This document shows positions 1 through 5,182 of a stretch of DNA of 5,182 nt, one piece after another. The DNA is from Gallicola sp. (GTDB taxonomy: Bacteria > Bacillota > Clostridia > Tissierellales > Peptoniphilaceae). The notes under the pieces are model-generated. The model made no database searches and was not told where the DNA came from. It saw only the letters and a program-made list of their open reading frames with translations. Each line of letters begins with the position of its first letter. Within the stretch, counting starts at the first letter, position 1. The DNA lies in NCBI GenBank assembly GCA_012798975.1, contig JAAZME010000191.1, positions 1 through 5,182 of the forward strand, written 5' to 3'. Made by a program: the position numbers and the translations under genes.

Positions 1-1415
1 ACGAGATCATCATTGAAAATAAACTAATCGGCGGCGGTTTCGGAGGAAAAGAGGACGTTTCTGTTCAGCATCTAGCAGCACTTGCAGCAGTGAAACTTCA
101 AAAGCCTGTTAAAGTCAGCATGACAAGACAAGAATCGATCAACTTCCATCCTAAGCGCCATGCGATGGAAGGAACATTCTCTATCGGCTGTGATGAAAAC
201 GGAATCTTCCAAGGAATGACAGCAGAAATCTACTTCGATACAGGATGCTACGCTTCTCTTTGCGGACCGGTTCTTGAGAGAGCATGTACTCATGCGGTAG
301 GACCTTATGCTTATGAAAATACTGATATCTATGGCTACGGAGTTTATACAAACAACCCTCCAGCAGGAGCCTTCAGAGGTTTCGGAGTTTGCCAGTCAAA
401 CTTTGCCATGGAAGCCTTGATTACAAAATTAGCAGAAGAAGTAGGAATCTCTCCATGGGAAATCCGCTACCGTAATGCGATCAGACCAGGCGGAGTTCTT
501 CCAAATGGACAAATTACAGACCCTTCCACTGCACTTGCAGAAACATTAGAAGCAGTGAAACCTTATTTCGATAATAATAAAAATGTAGGTCTTGCTTGTG
601 CTATGAAGAACGCCGGAGTAGGGGTAGGTCTTCCTGATAAAGGACGTTGCAGACTTGTTGTTCAAGACGGCAAAGTAGAAATCCACTCAGGAGCATCTTG
701 TCTTGGACAAGGACTTGGAACAGTATTAACACAAATTACCTGCCAAACATTAGATATTCCATACGATAAAACAAAATACTTCAACTCTGATACTGAAAAT
801 GCTCCAGACTCTGGAACATCATCAGGATCAAGACAAACTCTTATTACAGGGGAAGCAACACGTATGGCATGCGAAAAATTAAAAGCAGATCTTGACGGAA
901 AATCTTTAGAGGATCTTGAAGGCAAAGAATATTTCGCAGAATACTTCGAACCAACTGATCCAATGGGATCCGACAAACCAAATCCAAAATCTCACATCGC
1001 ATACGGCTATGCAACACATTTAGTCGTACTAGATGATGATGGAAAAGTTACAGATGTATACGCTGCTCATGGAGTAGGAAAAGCTGTAAACCCATTATCA
1101 ATTGAAGGACAAATTGACGGGGGAGTTCTTATGAGTATGGGTTATGCCCTAACTGAGAAATTCCCATTAGTAGACTGTGTTCCAAAAGTGAAATTTGGTT
1201 CTTTAGGTCTGTTAAAGGCAAACCAAATCCCTAATATCCACAGCATTATCGTGGAAAAACCAGGAATCGATGCTGCTTATGGAGCGATAGGATTAGGAGA
1301 GATCGTTACAATTCCAACTGCTGCAGCTATCCAAGGAGCATACTATGCTATGGACGGCAACTTTAGAAGAGAACTTCCTATGGATGAAACAGCATACAGC
1401 AAGAAAAAGAAATAA
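1..1415 (+). CDS. xdh: Selenium-dependent xanthine dehydrogenase, molybdopterin-binding C-terminal part (5' truncated by window edge)
   Basis: The frame is open from the first bases (codons starting at position 3), so the true start is upstream; the GTG at 90 is an internal valine. About 470 residues are visible. They match the molybdopterin-binding region of the xanthine dehydrogenase/aldehyde oxidase family, which hydroxylates purines such as xanthine in the cytoplasm. GGGFGGKE at bases 30-53 contains the glutamate equivalent to bovine XDH Glu802. AFRGFG near 369-386 carries the arginine equivalent to Arg880. GLGEIVTIP near 1290-1316 carries the catalytic glutamate equivalent to Glu1261 (codon 1299-1301). 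SGASCLGQGLGT is the conserved cofactor-contacting GQG segment. The adjacent mocA and yqeB genes point to the selenium-dependent subfamily, in which selenium is a labile cofactor ligand rather than selenocysteine; no in-frame TGA occurs here. In that subfamily an iron-sulfur domain is often fused at the N-terminus, which cannot be seen here. The protein ends in a lysine-rich tail (SKKKK). Family is sure; xanthine rather than another purine as substrate is inferred. Confidence 0.93.
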   Translation, partial: EIIIENKLIGGGFGGKEDVSVQHLAALAAVKLQKPVKVSMTRQESINFHPKRHAMEGTFSIGCDENGIFQGMTAEIYFDTGCYASLCGPVLERACTHAVGPYAYENTDIYGYGVYTNNPPAGAFRGFGVCQSNFAMEALITKLAEEVGISPWEIRYRNAIRPGGVLPNGQITDPSTALAETLEAVKPYFDNNKNVGLACAMKNAGVGVGLPDKGRCRLVVQDGKVEIHSGASCLGQGLGTVLTQITCQTLDIPYDKTKYFNSDTENAPDSGTSSGSRQTLITGEATRMACEKLKADLDGKSLEDLEGKEYFAEYFEPTDPMGSDKPNPKSHIAYGYATHLVVLDDDGKVTDVYAAHGVGKAVNPLSIEGQIDGGVLMSMGYALTEKFPLVDCVPKVKFGSLGLLKANQIPNIHSIIVEKPGIDAAYGAIGLGEIVTIPTAAAIQGAYYAMDGNFRRELPMDETAYSKKKK

Positions 1416-1422
1416 AACCTTT

Positions 1423-1452
1423 AAAAGAGCTATGGATTCATAGCTCTTTTTT
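1423..1452 (+). terminator. Rho-independent terminator after xdh
   Basis: A perfect 12-bp stem (AAAAGAGCTATG at 1423-1434 with CATAGCTCTTTT at 1439-1450) closes a GATT tetraloop and ends in a run of six T (1447-1452). It lies seven bases after the xdh stop codon. The outer part of the stem is A-T pairs, so the T run is partly in the stem. The mirror-image A run gives it some capacity to act on the other strand as well. Confidence 0.9.
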
Positions 1453-1454
1453 CA

Positions 1455-1483
1455 TTGAAGAAAGGTTATCGTTGTGTTAAAAT
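1455..1483 (+). promoter_or_regulatory. Predicted SigA-type promoter for mocA-yqeB
   Basis: TTGAAG (1455-1460, four of six matches to TTGACA) is followed after 17 bases by TAAAAT (1478-1483, five of six matches to TATAAT). The TG at 1475-1476 gives an extended -10 (TGT then TAAAAT). Transcription would begin around 1490. The promoter starts only three bases after the xdh terminator, so mocA and yqeB can be made independently of xdh. This is a motif-based prediction without experimental support. Confidence 0.6.
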
Positions 1484-1507
1484 AACCCTATGAATAAAGG
1501 AAAAAAG

Positions 1508-2095
1508 ATGAATAAAACTAATGATATCGCTGCCATTGTAATGGCCTCCGGTTTATCCAGGAGAATGGGAGAAGATAAACTAAAGCTGCCCTTTAGAGGC
1601 AAGTTGTTGTATCAGCATATTGTTGATATAGTTTCAGATCTGCCTTTTAAAGAAAAAATTATCGTAACCTCAAAAGACTATATCGCAGAATATTCAAAAG
1701 GAAAAAATTTTACTACTGTAATGAATCCAGAAGCCTATAAAGGACAAAGCCTCTCGATCATCAAAGGTCTTGAAAAAGCATCTGAAAGCAAAGGGTATAT
1801 GTTTTTCGTAGCGGATCAGCCTTTTTTAAAGAAGGAAACAATTCTTCATCTTATACAGATATTTGATGAAAACTCCGATAAGATCACCCTGCCTTTTTTT
1901 TGCGGCATAAAAGGAAATCCAGTAATTTTTCCTCATCGGCTAAAAAAGGATCTGCTGCAGATCGAAGGAGATCAGGGAGGATCCGTTGTGATTAAAAAAG
2001 AATGGGATAAAAGCATAAAAATAGATTTTAACCATCCTATAGAAGGATTAGATATAGATACTATGGAAAATTACAATAAATACAAGGAGAGTTAA
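1508..2095 (+). CDS. mocA: Molybdenum cofactor cytidylyltransferase (MocA family)
   Basis: A 195-residue cytoplasmic nucleotidyltransferase of the MobA-like GT-A fold. By family knowledge MocA transfers CMP from CTP to molybdopterin cofactor, giving the cytosine dinucleotide form used by many bacterial xanthine dehydrogenase-type enzymes. The N-terminal nucleotide-binding loop reads MASGLSRRMGEDK (residues 12-24), followed by GQSLSIIKGL (79-88), the metal-binding ADQP (102-105), GNPVIFP (136-142), GDQGG (154-158) and a C-terminal LDIDTMENY in the place of the usual DIDTPEDY. ATG at 1508 is chosen because AAAGGA (1496-1501) lies six bases before it. An in-frame ATG at 1490 would add six residues but coincides with the predicted transcription start and has no ribosome site. 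The stop codon directly abuts the yqeB start, so the two genes form one operon. CTP rather than GTP specificity is inferred from the family and context. Confidence 0.92.
   Translation: MNKTNDIAAIVMASGLSRRMGEDKLKLPFRGKLLYQHIVDIVSDLPFKEKIIVTSKDYIAEYSKGKNFTTVMNPEAYKGQSLSIIKGLEKASESKGYMFFVADQPFLKKETILHLIQIFDENSDKITLPFFCGIKGNPVIFPHRLKKDLLQIEGDQGGSVVIKKEWDKSIKIDFNHPIEGLDIDTMENYNKYKES
2084..2090 (+). promoter_or_regulatory. Ribosome binding site of yqeB
   Basis: AAGGAGA lies inside the last codons of mocA, five bases before the yqeB ATG at 2096. It fixes the yqeB start and suggests translational coupling across the zero-base junction between the two genes. Confidence 0.8.
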
Positions 2096-2905
2096 ATGAA
2101 AGGCGAAATTATAATATTTAGAGGGGCCGGTGATATCGCAACAGGTTCCATTCAGAAACTACATAGGGCGGGTTTTCGAGTTATCGCATGCGAAATTGAA
2201 AAACCAACATCCATAAGACGATATGTCTCTCTAAGCGAAGCGGTTTTCGATGGTGAAACAACAGTAGAAGATGTAACTGCTAAAAAATGCAGCGACAAAA
2301 ATGAAGTAGAAAAGGCTTGGGCAGAAGATAAAGTAGCTGTCATTGTAGACCCTGAACTTGCTATCCTTGAAGAGATAAAGCCGGATATTATAGTAGATGG
2401 AATCTTAGCAAAGAAGAATTTAGGAACAACAAAAGACATGGCCCCCATAACGATAGCTATCGGACCTGGATTTACGGCAGGTGTTGATGTAGATATCGTT
2501 GTAGAAACAAAAAGAGGCCATGATTTGGGAAGGCTGATATTCGAAGGAGAGCCAGCTCCGAATTCAGGAGCGCCGGGGGCTATCGACGGACATACAACAG
2601 ACAGAGTCCTCTATGCGCCGGTAGAAGGAAAGGTCAAAGTCCTCAAAGATTTAGGTTCTGTAGTGGAAAAAGGGGAAGTACTGGCGATAGTAGAGGGAGA
2701 AGAAATCAGAGCAAAGATTCCGGGAATCGTCCGAGGTATGATAAGAGATGGAAGTTATGTGACAAAAGGCTTTAAAACAGGCGATGTAGATCCCCGTGTA
2801 AACCCTGAGTCCGTTTATACGATTTCCGACAAGGCTAGAGCTGTAGGCGGAGGAACATTAGAAGCAGTTATGATAATGCTAAGAAAAAAGAATATGGATA
2901 TCTAA
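2096..2905 (+). CDS. yqeB: Selenium-dependent molybdenum hydroxylase system protein, YqeB/EF2563 family
   Basis: A 269-residue cytoplasmic protein, full length for this family. Members co-occur with selenium-dependent xanthine dehydrogenase and purine hydroxylase genes and are thought to help mature or insert the labile selenium cofactor; the biochemical reaction is, to my knowledge, unproven. The N-terminus has a Rossmann-like glycine motif (RGAGDIATG, residues 9-17) after a hydrophobic strand. The central signature is IGPGFTAGVDVDIVVET followed by RGHDLGR (about 122-146). Residues about 172-234 (APVEGKV, then LGSVVEKGEVLAIV, IPGIVRGMIRDG and VTKGFKTGDVDPR) resemble a biotinyl/lipoyl-like beta-barrel half-repeat. 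No signal peptide or membrane segment is seen. The start follows AAGGAGA and abuts the mocA stop codon. The family call is firm; the selenium role is inferred from family and neighbours. Confidence 0.92.
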   Translation: MKGEIIIFRGAGDIATGSIQKLHRAGFRVIACEIEKPTSIRRYVSLSEAVFDGETTVEDVTAKKCSDKNEVEKAWAEDKVAVIVDPELAILEEIKPDIIVDGILAKKNLGTTKDMAPITIAIGPGFTAGVDVDIVVETKRGHDLGRLIFEGEPAPNSGAPGAIDGHTTDRVLYAPVEGKVKVLKDLGSVVEKGEVLAIVEGEEIRAKIPGIVRGMIRDGSYVTKGFKTGDVDPRVNPESVYTISDKARAVGGGTLEAVMIMLRKKNMDI

Positions 2906-2930
2906 AGGTACAATAAAGAAAGAATATAAC

Positions 2931-2967
2931 AAAAAGGCTTCTTGGAATTTTCCAAGAAGCCTTTTTT
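2931..2967. terminator. Bidirectional terminator between yqeB and tRNA-Arg
   Basis: A perfect 16-bp stem (2931-2946 with 2951-2966, core AAGGCTTCTTGGA) closes an ATTT loop. On the plus strand it ends in six T (2962-2967) and closes mocA-yqeB. On the minus strand the A run at 2931-2935 becomes a T run, so the same hairpin can end the convergent tRNA transcript, whose 3' end is 47 bases away. This dual use is inferred from symmetry and position. Confidence 0.9.
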
Positions 2968-3013
2968 AACGCTATGTGTCTATTAAAACACTATAGACAA
3001 AAGCCTATCGTTT

Positions 3014-3089
3014 TGGCGCATCAGAGAGGAATCGAACCCCCAACACTCGGTTCCGAAGACCGATGCTCTATCCGTTGAGCTACTGATGC
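3014..3089 (-). tRNA. tRNA-Arg, anticodon TCG
   Basis: The minus strand folds into a complete 76-nt cloverleaf. The acceptor stem is GCATCAG with CTGATGC (perfect). The D arm is GCTC-AACGGATA-GAGC. The anticodon stem is TCGGT with ACCGA around the loop CTTCGGA, giving anticodon TCG at 3056-3054, which reads the arginine codon CGA. The variable loop is GTGTT, and the T arm is GGGGG-TTCGATT-CCTCT with two G-U pairs. The discriminator is G and the CCA end is encoded (TGG at 3014-3016 on the plus strand). The adenosine in the D loop and C35 of the anticodon are known arginine identity elements. CGA codons occur in the genes of this window, for example in yqeB and the CWB2 gene. Confidence 0.95.
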
Positions 3090-3131
3090 AAAGCTGTAAA
3101 TATCAATGGTTGTACTTTTGACGTCCTTTAA

Positions 3132-3160
3132 ATTTTACATGATGTCAAGCAAAATGTCAA
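3132..3160 (-). promoter_or_regulatory. Predicted promoter of tRNA-Arg
   Basis: Read on the minus strand, a perfect TTGACA (plus-strand TGTCAA at 3155-3160) is followed after 17 bases by TAAAAT (plus-strand ATTTTA at 3132-3137). Transcription would start near 3125, about 36 bases before the mature tRNA 5' end. A second TTGACA (plus-strand 3143-3148) sits inside the spacer; it has no -10 at a proper distance and is probably fortuitous. Confidence 0.7.
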
Positions 3161-3413
3161 TCTGAGAATTTCATTGCTAACTAAGTATTTATATTTTGCA
3201 AGAGGATCCTTTTTGTTATTGTTAAATAGAGAGAAGATGAGGCAGATCATGATATTATCTTTAGATAAGCCATATGCAATATACATTAGATTCTATACAT
3301 CAATAATGAGATTACTAAAGCGGGTAGTAATTATATTAACTATTATATGAAAAGTCAGTTCATCATTTACAATAATATTTCTAAAACATTGTTTTATATA
3401 CCTATATTGTAAA
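3161..3413. other. AT-rich intergenic stretch without a convincing gene
   Basis: This lies between the tRNA promoter and the control region of the CWB2 gene. I see no RNA gene, transposon end or protein with recognisable motifs. It contains an 8-bp palindrome AGGATCCT (3203-3210) that is too tight to form a hairpin. It also holds one short ORF on the plus strand (3237-3350, 37 residues, hydrophobic end LLKRVVIILTII), preceded only by a weak purine-rich stretch. Confidence 0.5.
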
Positions 3414-3451
3414 GATATTACGGACTTTAGGAAATGATATTCCATTTTAGC
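3414..3451 (+). repeat. Imperfect direct repeat upstream of the CWB2 gene promoter
   Basis: GATATTACGGACTTTAGG (3414-3431) and GATATTCCATTTTAGC (3436-3451) share GATATT at a 22-base spacing and a TTTAG end. Relative to the predicted transcription start near 3474 the copies begin about 60 and 38 bases upstream, so the second covers the weak -35 region. This spacing of about two helical turns would suit a regulator binding as a direct-repeat dimer, but the match is short and may be chance. Confidence 0.3.
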
Positions 3452-3467
3452 GTATAAATGCTATAAT
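3439..3467 (+). promoter_or_regulatory. Extended -10 promoter of the CWB2/PIG-L gene
   Basis: A perfect TATAAT at 3462-3467 is preceded by TGC, giving a full extended -10 (TGnTATAAT, 3459-3467). The -35 at 17-base spacing is poor (ATTCCA, 3439-3444), as is common with extended -10 elements. It may indicate dependence on an activator. Predicted start of transcription is near 3474, leaving a leader of about 60 bases. Confidence 0.7.
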
Positions 3468-3478
3468 ACAGGTGATGG

Positions 3479-3510
3479 TATCGGTTACATACTGTGATGA
3501 GAAACCGATA
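3479..3510 (+). promoter_or_regulatory. Hairpin in the 5' leader of the CWB2/PIG-L gene
   Basis: TATCGGTT (3479-3486) is perfectly complementary to AACCGATA (3503-3510), with a 16-base loop. It is followed by a T-rich run (AATTATTTTTTA, 3511-3522) and then the ribosome site AGGAGA (3522-3527). The hairpin could stabilise the messenger, act as a weak attenuator or bind a factor. It matches no riboswitch class I can place with confidence. Confidence 0.4.
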
Positions 3511-3534
3511 AATTATTTTTTAGGAGATATAGAT

Positions 3535-4644
3535 ATGATATATCATCGGGTGAAATTATTAATGATATTTTTGATAACAATGACAATAATATTCACGAGT
3601 CCAATGAAAACAGCTGTTGCTGAGGATAAAATTGCAGGAAAAGATCGCACTGAAACAGCTATTGAAATATCTAAAAGAAGAGTAAGGGAGGATGTAATCC
3701 TTGTAAACGGTTCTAGTTTTTCAGATGCAATATCAGCTATCAGTTTAGCAAAGAAAGAAAATGCTGCGATTCTTTTAAATCAGAGCAAAGAACTAGATCC
3801 AAGAAATAAATCTGAAATTTCTCGGATTCAAGCAGAAAAAGTGTTTATAATAGGGGGAAATAAAGTTATCTCTTCTTCTATAGAAGAGGAGCTTCAAGAA
3901 GGGCATGATGTGATTCGAATCTTTGGGGAGAATCGATTTGACACGAATAAGAAAGTAAATGAATATGTATTTACTCAAAAACCAGAAACAATAATTATAA
4001 CGAATGCCTCCGCATTTGCAGATCTTTTATCCATAAGCGCTTATGCTTACCAAAATCAAATTCCTATTATTATTTCAGATAAAGAGGGAGAAAAGCTGGA
4101 TATAGATGGTATCGATCCCAGAACAACTTATCTTGTAGGGGGAGAAGGGGTTCTCAGCAGATCAATCGAAAAGAAAGTGAAAAAACCGATACGTATAGCA
4201 GGATCGAATCGTTATGAAACATCCCTAGCTGTTCAGGAAAGTTTTTACAAAAATCAAAGTGATGTTTTTGTTACAACAGGAGAACACTTTGCGGATGCAT
4301 TAGCCGGAGTGACACTTTGTAATAATGGCGAAAACATACTTCTTGTAAAAAAAAGTACGAAAGAGATTCCTGAAAATTCAAAATATAATTTCACGCTTAT
4401 AGGGGGGAGGATACAAAATGGAAAAGGTGTGGCATTATATGTGAATCCCCATCAAGATGATGAAACGTTGGCTATGGGCCTGCAGATGCTGAAAGACAGA
4501 AAAGATGGAAAGGAAATATACATTATTCAAATGACAAACCGCGACAAAAGTATTGCAGTTGAAAAAATCAACAAAAGGCTTCGTTTAGAAAATCGTGCAG
4601 AAATAGACAAGAAGAGATGCATCTTGCAAGAGACCGGGAAGTGA
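3535..4644 (+). CDS. Secreted protein with three CWB2 cell-wall-binding repeats and the N-terminal part of a PIG-L deacetylase domain (ends at a frameshift)
   Basis: The chosen ATG at 3535 has AGGAGA seven bases upstream (3522-3527); the frame extends back to a GTG at 3472, but those codons lie in the leader. The 369-residue product starts with a signal peptide: positive MIYHRVK, a hydrophobic core to about residue 21, and likely cleavage after AVA (27-29). Three CWB2 (PF04122) repeats follow. Their starts are IAGKDRTETA (33), RIFGENRFDT (128) and RIAGSNRYET (220), and each ends in an IGG or VGG motif (VFIIGG about 103-108, YLVGG about 199-203, FTLIGG about 286-291). In clostridia such repeats anchor proteins non-covalently to the cell wall. 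From about residue 299 a PIG-L/LmbE zinc-dependent deacetylase begins, with the metal and catalytic motif PHQDDE (305-310). The frame then runs into TGA at 4642 while the rest of the domain continues in the next frame. As written, the product has an incomplete, probably inactive catalytic domain. Confidence 0.85.
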   Translation: MIYHRVKLLMIFLITMTIIFTSPMKTAVAEDKIAGKDRTETAIEISKRRVREDVILVNGSSFSDAISAISLAKKENAAILLNQSKELDPRNKSEISRIQAEKVFIIGGNKVISSSIEEELQEGHDVIRIFGENRFDTNKKVNEYVFTQKPETIIITNASAFADLLSISAYAYQNQIPIIISDKEGEKLDIDGIDPRTTYLVGGEGVLSRSIEKKVKKPIRIAGSNRYETSLAVQESFYKNQSDVFVTTGEHFADALAGVTLCNNGENILLVKKSTKEIPENSKYNFTLIGGRIQNGKGVALYVNPHQDDETLAMGLQMLKDRKDGKEIYIIQMTNRDKSIAVEKINKRLRLENRAEIDKKRCILQETGK

Positions 4645-5114
4645 TGGATGTTTTGCGGCGGCTGGGTTATCCTGCCGAAGCCTTTATCGATTACGGATAT
4701 CCAAATGAAGAGCTGACAAAAGAACAGGTATATAACGCTGTGAAAAGTGTGTGCAGTTATTTTAAGGATACCCCGATTTACATTCGTACATTAGATGAAA
4801 ATAAAGGATTCGATAACAGTCGAGGAAGAAGGGATCATATAGCATGTTTTTATGGTGTGAAAGAATTTATCGAGAAAAATAATAACGATATTATCGTTAG
4901 ATATTATCTTGGACATCAAGGAAGCGAAGAGGTACAAGGATATACAAGAATTCATGCAGAAGAGGAAGAAAGAGTTCTTTGGTTGAATCTAATGGATGCT
5001 TACAGCCAGTGGGATCCTGACAACGGCAGATATGCTGTTGGCGGAATCTACTCTACAAAATCCGCTTTCAACAGTATAAAGAAATATTATACAAATTATT
5101 ATAAACGTTCTTAA
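4617..5114 (+). pseudogene. C-terminal part of the PIG-L deacetylase domain, separated from the CWB2 gene by a frameshift
   Basis: This frame is offset by -1 from the upstream gene and overlaps it by 28 bases. It has no convincing ribosome site, and the first ATG (4617) is only a convenient marker; the frame is open from 4563. It carries the expected second half of the PIG-L fold. An ARDREVMDVLRRLGYPAEAF segment resembles the family helix with AR..E and LG, and RRDHIA (residues 71-76 here) stands at the place of the usual HPDH motif. The final histidine, a zinc ligand in MshB-type enzymes, is kept, while the first histidine is replaced by arginine. Joined to the upstream part, the protein would be about 525 residues. 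The possibilities are a real inactivating one-base loss, a sequencing error, or less likely programmed -1 frameshifting. Substrate is unknown; relatives remove acetyl groups from N-acetylglucosamine-type sugars. Confidence 0.75.
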
Positions 5115-5122
5115 TTCCTGTG

Positions 5123-5154
5123 AGCCGATGGAGATCATAATCCGTCGGCTTTTT
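5123..5154 (+). terminator. Rho-independent terminator after the CWB2/PIG-L gene
   Basis: A 10-bp stem with one G-U pair (AGCCGATGGA at 5123-5132 with TCCGTCGGCT at 5141-5150) has an 8-base loop and ends in five T (5150-5154). It begins eight bases after the stop codon at 5112-5114, and no further gene is visible in the last 28 bases. Confidence 0.87.
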
Positions 5155-5182
5155 AGGTTTTATACAGATTTCTAATAATACT

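Noticed and set aside
72..293. Minus-strand ORFs at 72-293, 662-976, 2152-2448 and 3793-3978
   Set aside because: All lie opposite well-supported genes, show no family motifs and lack ribosome sites; they are shadows of the plus-strand coding frames.
90..1415. GTG at 90 as start of the xanthine dehydrogenase gene
   Set aside because: The same frame is open to the window edge and encodes the conserved GGGFGGKE motif upstream of 90, so the gene is simply cut by the window.
3203..3210. Palindrome AGGATCCT followed by a T run as a terminator
   Set aside because: The palindrome has no loop and only eight bases, so it cannot form a stable terminator hairpin.
3469..3510. Fluoride riboswitch, suggested by GGTGATGG and a later GATGAG before the gene
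   Set aside because: The internal pairing expected for that aptamer is absent, the predicted transcription start lies inside the GGTGATGG element, and a CWB2/PIG-L gene is not a typical target.
3014..3534. Genomic island inserted at the tRNA-Arg gene, carrying the CWB2 gene
   Set aside because: Integration normally uses the tRNA 3' end, which faces yqeB and the terminator here. No duplicated tRNA end or integrase is present in the window.
3472..3534. GTG at 3472 or ATG at 3475 as start of the CWB2 gene
   Set aside because: They sit at the predicted transcription start without a ribosome site. ATG at 3535 has AGGAGA at seven bases and gives a clean signal peptide.
4642..4644. TGA at 4642 read through or as selenocysteine, considered because the locus is selenium-related
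   Set aside because: Reading on in the same frame gives sequence unlike PIG-L and reaches another TGA after 25 codons, whereas the -1 frame continues the domain.

Overview
The window looks like chromosome from a low-GC, probably anaerobic Gram-positive bacterium of the Clostridia. This rests on the AT-rich composition, the strong AGGAGA-type ribosome binding sites, the selenium-dependent molybdenum hydroxylase genes and a secreted protein with clostridial-type CWB2 cell-wall repeats. The species cannot be named from the sequence alone.

Left part (1-2967), molybdenum hydroxylase locus. The window opens inside a gene for the molybdopterin-binding part of a xanthine dehydrogenase of the selenium-dependent type (1-1415, 5' end outside the window). 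A strong terminator closes it. A good extended -10 promoter lies directly after the terminator and drives mocA (molybdenum cofactor cytidylyltransferase) and yqeB (EF2563 family), which abut with no gap. MocA should convert molybdopterin cofactor to its cytosine dinucleotide form. YqeB belongs to a family that co-occurs with selenium-dependent hydroxylases and is thought to help mature their labile selenium cofactor. The three genes therefore form an enzyme-plus-cofactor-maturation module.

Middle part (2931-3470). A perfect 16-bp terminator hairpin, with T-rich tails on both strands, sits between yqeB and a convergent minus-strand tRNA-Arg gene (anticodon TCG, encoded CCA end). The tRNA has a near-consensus promoter. 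The following 300 bases or so are very AT-rich and hold no convincing gene, only one weak 37-codon ORF and a pair of imperfect direct repeats next to the next promoter.

Right part (3462-5155). A perfect extended -10 promoter and a hairpin-bearing leader precede a secreted protein with a signal peptide, three CWB2 repeats and a PIG-L/LmbE zinc deacetylase domain. The deacetylase domain is split between two reading frames (break near 4590-4620), so the gene is a frameshifted pseudogene, a sequencing error, or less likely a recoded gene. A terminator ends the unit. I found no CRISPR array, insertion sequence or clear new multi-gene system; the frameshifted wall-anchored deacetylase is the item most worth checking.
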